A DNA stretch of 64,000 nt. Source: Anthonomus grandis grandis (lineage: Eukaryota; Arthropoda; Insecta; Coleoptera; Curculionidae). Position numbers and translations under genes: made by a program. Every line of letters starts with the position of its first letter. Positions within the stretch are counted from its first letter, which is position 1. The notes below the pieces were generated by a model, which saw only the letters and a list, made by a program, of their open reading frames with translations, ran no database searches and was not told the DNA's origin. Below, in pieces: positions 11,901 to 23,900 of this stretch. The DNA lies in contig NC_065557.1 of assembly GCF_022605725.1 (NCBI RefSeq), positions 806,001 to 870,000 on the forward strand, given 5' to 3'.

Positions 11901-14900
11901 TCCAACAAATTCAGTCGATTCTTCCAGGCGTGAGTTTGTCTTAACTGATGCAAGTCTTTGGTGAGTACCAAAAGAAGTTTTCCCATTCATTTCAATCGAT
12001 TCTTCCATGAAATTCCTAACTTTTGGAGAACCAAGACCAGTTTCTGCATTAGTTTTACTTGATTTTTTCAAGTGAGTGTTTGCCTTAACTGATCCGACGG
12101 TTTCAGGACAATCAAGACAGGTTTCTACATTAAATTCAGTAAATTCTTCTAGGCGAGTGTTTGTCTTAACTGACCCAAGAGTTTTTTTGGAATCAAGGCG
12201 AGTGAACAAGTGACTACCTGAACGAGTTTTCGGAAAACCAAGACAAGTTTCATGTAGTGATTCTGGCACGTGAGTGTTAGCAACGGTTCCGGGAGAAGCA
12301 AGACGAATTTCTCTATTAATTTCAGTCGATACTTCAGTGCCACCATTGGCTTTAAGTGACCCAAGAGTTGCTGGAGAGCCTAGACAAGTTTCTTCAATAA
12401 TCTCGGTCGATTCTTTCGGGTGGGAGTTTGTCTTAACTGATGCAAAACGTTCGGCAGTACCAAGAGGAGTTTTTCCATTTTTTTCAATTGATTCTTCTAT
12501 AAGAGTCTTAACTTCTGGAGAACCAAGACGAATTTCTTCATTAGTTTTAGTTGATTTTTCTATGCAACTGTTTGCCCTAACTGAACCAGGAGTATCAAGA
12601 GGAGTTTCCTTATCAAAAACCGTCTGCGACTCTCCCACGAGTTTAACGGTAAAAGAAGAAACTTTAGTCGAGTCTTGTTCTAAAGTTTCCTTACTATTTG
12701 CCTCGTTATTATCATCATCTTTTTTCGATTTGTTTGGTTCAAATGAGGTCGAGGGCTTGCTAAGAGGTTCCTTATTAATGAGGCCAACGGTTAAGGGTTC
12801 TACACCCTTTTCATCGACACATTTAGGTACTGCCTGATCAGATTGATTTATACTGCTTTTGACCAAATCAACTTTTGCGTTCTTATTTACCGTTGCGAGA
12901 CACAGTTTCTCCATGGTCCTTTTGTAAAAGTTTTGTTTTGCAACCGAAGGGTTCTGGGATCTCACCTTTTGGGGTTTAAATAATTTCAAATGCCCTGGAT
13001 TGATTAGTTTACCCTTTTTAGAACTCTGGGGATCACAATTTTCCTTCTCTTGTCCACGACTGGACGCAGCAATCTCTCTCTCTTTTACAGGCAGTTGTTC
13101 CTCACTCACTCCCACTCCAAGACGACTCATTACGCCCAAATAAGCAACTTTAGGCTTCGGGAAATCTTGCAGTGCTACCTCCGGCTTCTCTGCTTGCTCT
13201 TCACGCTTAATTTTTATTATATTCAGTTTGTTCAGTTGGTCATTGGACCTTAATTTAATATCGGAAATTCTGGCTCTTCGCAGGATCTTCACGTGGGCGT
13301 TTATGGAGTCTTGGGGTCTCGAGGGGACCCTATCGAGCTTCTCCAATGTCATGTCGTCTTTCATGTCATTAGAACGATCCAGTTTATTAAGTTTTGGATC
13401 AGGATCCGTTTTGATGTACATTCGACTGCTTAAATCCTTAAAATAGTCCACTAAAGAGTCATGATTTAAATTAATTAAAGGCGTTTCCGGTTTACTTGTG
13501 ACATAATCGTGGTCCCGGAACAGCTTTTTAGCGTCAGACTCTGTCCCTGATGGTTCGCTTGAAGACTTTCGTTTCTTACTGGGGGTCGATTGACGTTTTC
13601 TTTCTAAATTCGACTCTTGTTTGGTGGCTCTCGGTTTTCCAGGTTTCGTCACTTTTTGGGACTTTTTAGTGTTTTTTACAGGAAATTCAGTGACTGTGAC
13701 GTTTACGTCAACGTTTTCGGGTGTTGCAACAGTTGGCTCGAGATCAATGGCTTCTTGAGAGGTTACGGTGCAATTCCTGGTCATATTATTTAGATCCCAC
13801 CCGGGTTGCACTGGAAAGGCGTTGGTGGTCGACTCATTTGCTGTTTGCGGGTGGTTTTCGTTCCTTTTTGCTGAAAATAAAGAAAGAGGAATTAATGGAA
13901 AAAGAAGGTAAACAGTTCAATGTACATCCCCATCTCAGTTTGATCATATCACAGATTAGAGCAATAAAATGATGTTTTCTCGGTTTGTCAAAAAAGCAAG
14001 ACAATTACTAGAAATGTCGTCTACTTAACAGATTCTAAATGTTCTTTTACTTTGCTGGAAAATTGAATGAAATCCATAATCCAGAAGCATTTTTATTTAA
14101 CTTTCGGCAAGGCATGTCTTGGGTATCAGTAAAAATCAAGGACCCTTAAATAAATTGCCCTATAACTTTTCTTCTAGTTGCTTTTGAATTTTCAAACTTA
14201 GATTAGAGCAGTTGTGAGGTTGATTTGTAAAAACCTGAGCTATATTAAAGCAATAGAACACTGCAAAAATACTAAATTACTTAAAAGTAACTGTGCCCTA
14301 ATATTAAATATTAATAAAACGACCTGTCAAAGAAATCTAACTTACTCTGCTCCTAAAAGTGATTCATTGCTTATTTATTAGTTTTCTTTTTTTATATACT
14401 TTTTAATTTATACTGTTGTTTAAGCCCTACATTTATATTTTCTGTGCATCTTTTGTTGGTCCAACTTGCTTTAAACTAAAATGTATAGATTATGGATTGA
14501 ATAAAATTTAATTTTTGCTTTAGCAAATTGGTTTTGATTCGCTAGAAAAATGGAGAATCATCCATGAACTAGAACAATTTTATTTAACTTTTGGCAAGTC
14601 AGGTCTAGTGTATTGGGGCAAATCATATACCTTAAATTGCCCTACAACTTTTCTTCTACTCCTAAGATTAAGTTGATTAATAATTTAATAGACTCCTTGG
14701 AATAATTTTTTATTTTTATTGGCTAAATTGCTTCGTATCTTTCTTTTCTTTAAAATTCTTTAATTCCTTGGAATGTTTTTCAGCTTTTATTAAACAAATG
14801 AAGAAAATCCACACACTAGAAACAATTTTATTCATACTTTGTCAAGTGTGTCAGAACAAAACATGTAAATTGCTCTATAACTTTGCTTGTAGTAATTAAA

Positions 14901-17900
14901 TTAAGTTAGTTTTTACTACAACAGATTGCTTGGAATGTTCTTTTATTTTATTGAAAAATTGAGAAACATTCATGAGCTAGAAGCATTTTTATTTAATTTT
15001 TCGTCATATGTCAAGTTTCCGTTGTATGTCAAGAAAAATTAACTACCCCTGCGTAAATTACCTTGTAACTTATTTTGTAGTCCTTAGATTTATTTTATTT
15101 TTATTTTAACAGATTCTTTAGAATGTTCCTTTGCTTGGCTGGAAAAATCAGGAAAATTCATGAGCTACACACAATTTTGTTGCCATCTTGGTAAGTCTAT
15201 AAAACCGAACACTATTGGATAAATAGCTTCATATCTTTCTTTTAACTAGTCATATTGGCATGATTCTTTTATTAAACGTTTCCCTCAGATATTTTTCAAC
15301 TTTTGCTAAATAAATGAAGAAAATCCATAAACTAGAATTTTTTTTATCCAACTCATGTCTCGTGTGTCAAGGAAAATCAAGTACCCTTCTGAAAATTGCC
15401 CTAAAACTTTTTATCTAATTTCCAGATTGACATGAATGGTACTTTACTAAATTTCTTGGAATACTATGAGGAAAATCCATGAACTACACAAGCCATGGTT
15501 TCTGTGTTAGAAAAACACATGTAAATTACTCTATAACTTTGCTTGTAGTAACTAAATTAATTTAATTTTTACATCGTATCGAATTTTTTCACCAAAAATT
15601 GATTTTCTCCGAAATCAAACTGAGTATACCAGCGTCTTATTTGGGTCACCTAGATTACGAAAACACCGGGTTATAACAGGATCCGAGCAGAACTAAGGGA
15701 ATGAGAGCACTTTGAAAATCCTGAAAAAGTCGTTTTCGACGTCCGTTTTTGAGGCCAAAAATGGGCATCAAAAATGCCATATCTCAGCAATTAGAAGAGC
15801 TACGACCTTGCGGATGGTCTCATTGGATTCAGAACGACGAAACTAAGACAAAACCGTTGGAATTTTCCCGATAACTCCCATAGAAGCCGAGATATCGACC
15901 TTCAAAGTTTGGGTTTTTTCATTTTTCGGGTATACCCCCCCGTATCGAATTTTTCCACCAAAAATTGATTTTTTTCGAAATCAAACTAAGTATACCAGCG
16001 TCTTATTTGGGTCACCTAGATTACGAAAACACCGGGTTATAACAGGATCCGAGCAGAACTAAGGGAATGAGAGCACTTTGAAAATCCTGAAAAAGTCGTT
16101 TTCGACGTCCGTTTTTGAGGCCAAAAATGGGCATCAAAAATGCCATATCTCAGCTATTAGAAGAGCTACGACCTTGCGGATGGTCTCATTGGATTCAGAA
16201 CGACGAAACTAAGACAAAACCGTTGGAATTTTCCCGATAACTCCCATAGAAGCCGAGATATCGCCCTTCAAAGTTTGGAATTTTTCATTTTTCGGGTATA
16301 CCCCCCCCTATCGAATTTTTTCACCAAAAATTGATTTTTTTCGAAATCAAACTAAGTATACCAGCGTCTTATTTGGGTCACCTAGATTACGAAAACACCG
16401 GGTTATAACGGGATCCGAGCAGAACTAAGGGAATGAGAGCACTTTGAAAATCCTGAAAAAGTCGTTTTCGACGTCCGTTTTTGAGGCCAAAAATGGGCAT
16501 CAAAAATGCCATATCTCAGCAATTAGAAGAGCTACGACCTTGCGGATGGTCTCATTGGATTCAGAACGACGAAACTAAGACAAAACCGTTGGAATTTTCC
16601 CGATAACTCCCATAGAAGCCGAGATATCGACCTTCAAAGTTTGGGTTTTTTCATTTTTCGGGTATACCCCCCCGTATCGAATTTTTCCACCAAAAATTGA
16701 TTTTTTTCGAAATCAAACTAAGTATACCAGCGTCTTATTTGGGTCACCTAGATTACGAAAACACCGGGTTATAACAGGATCCGAGCAGAACTAAGGGAAT
16801 GAGAGCACTTTGAAAATCCTGAAAAAGTCGTTTTCGACGTCCGTTTTTGAGGCCAAAAATGGGCATCAAAAATGCCATATCTCAGCTATTAGAAGAGCTA
16901 CGACCTTGCGGATGGTCTCATTGGATTCAGAACGACGAAACTAAGACAAAACCGTTGGAATTTTCCCGATAACTCCCATAGAAGCCGAGATATCGCCCTT
17001 CAAAGTTTGGAATTTTTCATTTTTCGGGTATACCCCCCCCTATCGAATTTTTTCACCAAAAATTGATTTTTTTCGAAATCAAACTAAGTATACCAGCGTC
17101 TTATTTGGGTCACCTAGATTACGAAAACACCGGGTTATAACGGGATCCGAGCAGAACTAAGGGAATGAGAGCACTTTGAAAATCCTGAAAAAGTCGTTTT
17201 CGACGTCCGTTTTTGAGGCCAAAAATGGGCATCAAAAATGCCATATCTCAGCTATTAGAAGAGCTACGACCTTGCGGATGGTCTTGTTGGATTCAGAACG
17301 ACGAAGCTAAGACAAAACCCTGCACAAAAAAATTGTAGTAACTAAATTAATTTAAACAGAGTTTTTGGAATGTTCTTTTATTTTGTTGAAAAATTGAGAA
17401 ACATTCATGAGCTAGAAACATCTTATTTGATTTTTGGTAAGTCATATTTTGTATGTCAAGAAAAATTAACTACCCTTGGGTAAATTGCCTTGTAAGTTAT
17501 TTTTTAGTCCTTAGACTCATTTTATTTTTATTTTAACAGATTCTTTAGAACTTTCTTTTGCTTTGCTAGAAAAATCAGGAAAATTTATGAGCTACACACA
17601 ATTTTGACGCCATTTTAGTAAATCTATAGGAAAACCGAGCACTATTGGATAAATTGAAAAAGCTAAAGAAAAATCAAGTACCCTTTGGTAATTAGCCCTA
17701 TAACTCTGGTTCTAGTCCCTAGATTCACTCGATTTTCACTTTAACAAATTCCTTAGAATGTTCTTTTGCTTTGCTGAAAAAATGAGGAAAATGCGCGAGC
17801 CAGAAGGCATTTCATGGCAAGTCATATCTTGTTTGTCAGGGAAAATTATGTCTCTTAGATAAATTGCTCTTTAACTTCATTTGTAGCCCTTAGATTGGCT

Positions 17901-20900
17901 TGATTCTTACTTTAACAAATTCCTTGGACTGTTCTTTTACTTTCCCTGCGGAAAAATCAAGAAAATCCAAGAATTATAAGCGTTTTTATAGTCGTTTTGG
18001 TTCAAACACTACTGGATTGGCATAATTCCTAATTTATTAAAAGGTTCTCACCTTCCAGACCCGATGAACCGCTCGATAAATCATCAATCAAATGATCGGG
18101 CAATTCGGGCTTCGATCCTAATTCGGTCTCGTTCGTGGTCAGTGTACGGATGGCGTTCGAAATAATAGCATCTAGAAAATAAACAGAAAGAGTTACGATC
18201 CTCACGTGATAAAAACAAAAGAAACCTCCTCACCGGCCTCACTAATGCAATCATTCGTACTTCCAGTTAGGGTCTCCTCCTCCAACTTGGTGACGGTGAT
18301 CCGATCGCCAGCTACGACCGCAGAGTCTGACGGCTCGAGCCTGAAAAAGGCCCCGCGGCCCCTTTCGAGCCTGTGCCTGATCAGACACTTGACCACGTCC
18401 CTCATGTTGCTGCCACGCCCATATGCCGTATAGCTGGCCACGCCCAGTACACTTACCAGTTCCCTTTCTAAGTAGTCGCCGCACGAGTTGTTCAGGCACA
18501 CCATCACCTTGGAGATTTAAAAAAAAAACAGTCAAGAAAATTTAAAGTGTGATTTAAAAAAGAAATCTGTTTTTTAAAAGAATACAATATTAGATTGGGA
18601 AGTCGGGTAACAAATGCACAAATGCATTAAGCTTTCTGAAAAAATCAAAATAGAAAGAGAACTGGATGAAAAAACAAACGAAAAGTTGCTGAAAAGTTAA
18701 TGAGAGGTTGGCTGCAATATGGTCAAAAGAATTTAGCCAAATTAAGGTTTTCTTCCCCAAGCAACACATGTTATATTATTGTCCTGTGATTGGAACCTTT
18801 GGTGTGACGCTCAAATTACGAGACAGTTTTACCACTAACCAAAACTCTTACTTTTACTCTCGACACGTGTTTCGCTAACGATGTTAGCATCTTCCGGAGA
18901 AAATTAAAACTATATCGTTAAATATATATTTATTCAACGAGGTTTTAGTAAATTCTTGGTTTTGGCATATTTATCAACCGTATATAGTCAAGATATATAT
19001 TTGTTAAACTATAGAATATACGTATATTATACACTATTCTGTTTAAAAAAAGGGAAGAAAAATTTTGGCATTTAAAAAAAAATGACGTGAATTTACTTAG
19101 CTAGTCTTTAAAATCGATTACTACATCATAAATATTTGATGAAATTCTTTTTAAAATTAACTGTTTTCCGTCCATATTATCTAATCTAATAACGCTGTTT
19201 TTATACTAAATATTTATATATAAAATTATCCCAAATTTCAATATACAGTGCTATTAAATAAAATATTGAATATATATTTTCTGCAAAAACATTGTTTTTC
19301 ATCAGCACAATCCTTACCCCCCACCCACCCCAAACATTTGTCCAGTAAGAAATTCTTTTGAAAAATCACTGTTTTTCGTTCATAATATCCAATCAAATAG
19401 CACTGTTTTTGTATTAAATATTCACTAATATACATACATATAATTATATCAAATTTAAATAAACAATCTGTGTTATTATATTAGATATTAACGACGAAAC
19501 CAGCACATGTTATTCATGCATGTTTTGGAAAACAATGATTTTTTAAAATAATTTCTTATTGGTAAGATGTGTGGGGTGGGTGGGGGGGTAAGGGTAGGGT
19601 TAACGAAAAACGGTTTTTTTGCAGAAAATAACTGCCTGAGAAAAAAATGCTTTTTAAGAAAGTTATAGGCGATAAAAAAAATCTATAGTTTTTGTATCTA
19701 TATTTTCTCACATAACCTCAAGGTTTTTGACTAAAACGTGAAAAAATCCTATTTTATTTCTCGAAATCAAGGCATATCGCTATGAAAATTACAATAGTTA
19801 TATCATTTTTTATCGCAAATAAATGAAAATTTAGTTTTTTAAGATAAGTCGTCAGGTGTTGAAGAAATTTCATTTATTTTCAACTGTATATGGTCAAGAT
19901 ATATTATTAACTGTAGAATATACGTATATAATATACGTCATACATCAACAAATTAAAAAAAAAAACCTTCTTTTTAAATTTTAACACCCTGTAGATCCGA
20001 GAGTAAGGCTTTTGGAACATACATTCGTGTAAAAAAAACAATTACTTTTTGTTGGAGAATCACCCTGTAAAGTATGTCGGTAGAGTCCCTAGTTAAAGGT
20101 TATACATATACTGGTTTTCTATAACTAAATATTCAACGTTTTGTTGATGGTAAGTATACTTGTTTAAAAGCTTATGCCATTAAACGCATTTTATAAACGT
20201 CTTTGAATAGTATACACTATTCCATACTTAAACATTTAACTTGTACAACTGGTGTAAACCTAAATAAACGTTTATTTAACTCTCGTGTGTTGCTTGGATC
20301 CAGAGCAAAAAATGTTCATATCTACACTTGAATAAAGCGTCAACATAAAAAGGGTTCTTCAACTGAAATCTCTTTGGCAGTTTATGATGTTCTTTCAAAA
20401 TCTGATTTGTCATCTTATTCGAAAATAAGACTATGTGCTGACAGATGCTGTGGACAAAATCGCAAATGATCAACAATGGATATGTATAGGAGTTGCACCA
20501 CCTAATCCAATCGAAATAATTTTTCTTGTTCCTGGACATTCATATTTACCGTCTGATATTAGGGTATTCTGAGGAATTGAAAAAAAATTGTCGACGACTA
20601 TCGATCTTAAAACATATTTGGATTTATTGAAATATCACGGTATCGTAGTAAACTTAGGCCAAAACTGTAAGGTGGCGGACAGGAAATTTAAAGTTGAAGA
20701 TTTCTTAAAAAACGTTAGCTACTGGCATTTTAAGTTCTATCTTGGTAAAAGATTTATATTGACTAAAAACTCTGATGGAGATAATATTATGGTTCGCGCA
20801 GAACCTTTTTATAACTCAGATACTGGTTTACCTAAGTCAATTTAAAAAAAAAAGGCAAGAAACTGCATTGTTTTTCTCCAGATATTATTCCAGTAAAGGC

Positions 20901-23900
20901 TGCAAAGTTAACAGATGTAAATATGGTTTAGATAGAACAGTGCAGCAACTGCTAGAACTTAATTCTGAAGTTCAAGAAAGGCAATTTTACCAGCCACTGG
21001 AGGCAGACGATCAAGAATTAAGAATTTAACCTATAAAACGTATATATTTAAGTATAAAAATGTAAAATTCGCTTTTTAAATCTAGTGTATTTTTTAGCAT
21101 AACTTGCTTAAGTCAAAATAACTGATCCAAAGTTGTCTTATCCGTTTTTGTTAATTTATTTTACAAAAATAAGGGTATTATACATTTTAAATAGATTAAG
21201 GTCAATGCAAAGCAAAATAATAGGCGAAGGGTCCTGTTTACTTCACAATAATATTTATTTCAAAAATCCCGACGCCTTTCGGTTGTTAAACCATTGTCAA
21301 GGGAAAAATGATATTATAACAAAATGTCCATAAAAAAGTTAAAAATAACAAATTACAATGTACAAAATAAAAAAATATTATACAATATTTGTTCGTAAAT
21401 ATTTTTTTCCCTTGACAATGATTTAACAACCGAAACGCTTCGGGATTTTTGAAATAAATATTATAGTGAAGTAAACAGGACCCTTCGCCTATTATGTTGC
21501 TTTGCCTAATGGTACTTACACCCTGGAGAAATCTATGGCAATCAAGGTTAATGTTTTCTTTCAAATTATTTTATTTTACCTTATCGTGTCCTAAAAATAT
21601 ATTTGGTATATACAGGTTTTTCTCAATTTCTATAAAAATGCATTAATAAGACGAGTTTTGCTATGAGGCGCCTAAAATATATTTAACAAGGTGACACGTG
21701 TTTCGTCCTCTGACACGACATCCTTAGACTTATAAAGAAGAGTTTTTACTAGGGTTCGTGAACATCTCAGCTTAGTAGACAAATTTAAAAACACGGATAT
21801 ACAGGGTGTCCATTTATAAACTGACACATTTTAACTGCTTATAAGTCGAGAACGAAAAATGACAACAATATGCGGTTTTCACAGAACTTCATCAATATTT
21901 TTAAAGTATTTTTTGACAGTGATGCCAAGTTTCAAAATTTACCTGAAATAGGAGGAAAAAAATTGATGATTTTCAAAGGTCGATTTCTCAAAAATTTTAA
22001 ATGTAACACCCTGTACTTTTTAATTTCACATGAAAGCCTGTTAAATCCCCTTTGCGAAAATGTATAAATTGTCTTATAAATTCATTATTTTTTTACAGAG
22101 CCAATTTTAATGAATGACACCTTTTTGATAATTTTCCTAGAATACATATTCGGTGATTGATGAACATTTTCTGGTAATTGCCTATGTATCGCTTTAGCAT
22201 GATCATAATTAAATAATTTGCGCTATTGCCATGTCTATAAAAAGTATTTATTCTATATATTAAATTACAACTATTTACAACAATTTTACCAACAAACAAT
22301 TGAAGAAATTAATTTTAATTTATAACTAATAAATTAACTGCTGAATATGACCCCCATTTTGCTCGGAACACAAATGTAGACGGAGAAATGAGTTGCCGAA
22401 GGCGTTTTGTAGCATTCGCGGTGTAATTTGGTTTAAATGTTGTTGCGCAGTTCATCCAAATTTCCTGGGGTTGGATTGTAGCAACGGTCTTTTACATATC
22501 CCCATATACAAAAATCTGGAATGGTTAGATCGGGAGAATAAGGTGCCCACTCGATTGGACCTGCTTGCCCTATCCATCTGTTTCCAAAAGTAATATCTAA
22601 GGAATCCCTTGTGGTGCACCGTCTTGCTAGAAGTAGACCGTGTCTAAAATTCCATCTTGCTGAAGTTGAGGATAAAAAAATGTTTCCAACATATCGGTGT
22701 AATTGTTTCCACTCACTGTTGCTTCTTGAAAAAAAAATGGCCCATATATTTTAGATTTCGATACTGCACACCAAACGTTCAGCTTAGGAGAATCTCTTTC
22801 AAATTCGTTATACACTCGAGGATTTTCATCTCCCCAAATTCGGCAGTTGCGCTTATTTGCTCGACCACTGATGTGAAATGTTGCCTCATCAGACATTATT
22901 AAATTGGTATCCGGCTCATTTCTAAAAAGATCTAGTAGTGTTTCGCACATTAAATATCTTTTTTCAAGGGCGCGATTTTCTATTTTTTGGAAAGTTTGAA
23001 TTTTGTAGGGTTTAAACTTACTTTTCGACATATTTGTCGTTTGAGCTATCTTCCTAATAGATATTTGGTTATTGTTTAAGGACAACACTTCTTTTATTAG
23101 CAATCATCCAACAGATTAGATTCTCTTGTGCATTTAGGTTTGTTCTAACTTTTCTTTTAACTGTTCCCTCCTGAGAAAATTGACGTACCCAATGAAGTAT
23201 AGAATTGCGTGAAGGTGGAGCCCTTTCAAAAATCAGCCTAAATCTTCTTCTCGTCTGCGTAACTGATTTCCATTCACTAAATAATAACACGCAACGTGCC
23301 TTTTCCCGGGTGGTAAACATATTTAAACCTTTCAAAATCTTTAAAAAATGCAAAAATACATATAGAAATCAAATTATTGGGACTGCTCAACGAATGACGT
23401 TAAAAATACAAAAAAAACTGAAGCCCACATAACAAATTGTGCAACTCACAGCCTCCTTGACAAGCTACAATTGTTATTGTTGTCACTTGATACCGAGAAT
23501 GTTATTTAATAGGTATTTATTGTAGGAAAATTTTCAAAAAGGTGTCATTTACTAAAATTGGCTCTGTAAAAAAAAATAATGAATTTAAGACATTTTCAGA
23601 AAGGGGATTTAACAGGCTTTCATGCGAATTTAAAAAGTACAGGGTGTTACATTTAAAATTTTTGAGAAATCGGCCTTTGAAAATCATCAATTTTTTTCCT
23701 CCTATTTCAGATAAATCTGGAAACTTGGCAACACTGTCAAAAAAACTTTAAAAATATTGATGAAGTTCTGTGAAAACCGCACATTGTTGTCATTTTCCGT
23801 TCTCGACTTATAAGCAGTTAAAATGTGTCAGGTTATAGATGGAAACCCTGTATTTAAAACTATATCGGAGTCACGTTTTTGCCATTGAGGATACAACAAC

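Noticed and set aside
10339..12837. Open frames on the plus strand and a second minus-strand frame opposite exon 6
   Set aside because: Shadows of the repeat-rich coding exon; they follow the 81-bp repeat and have no independent similarity.
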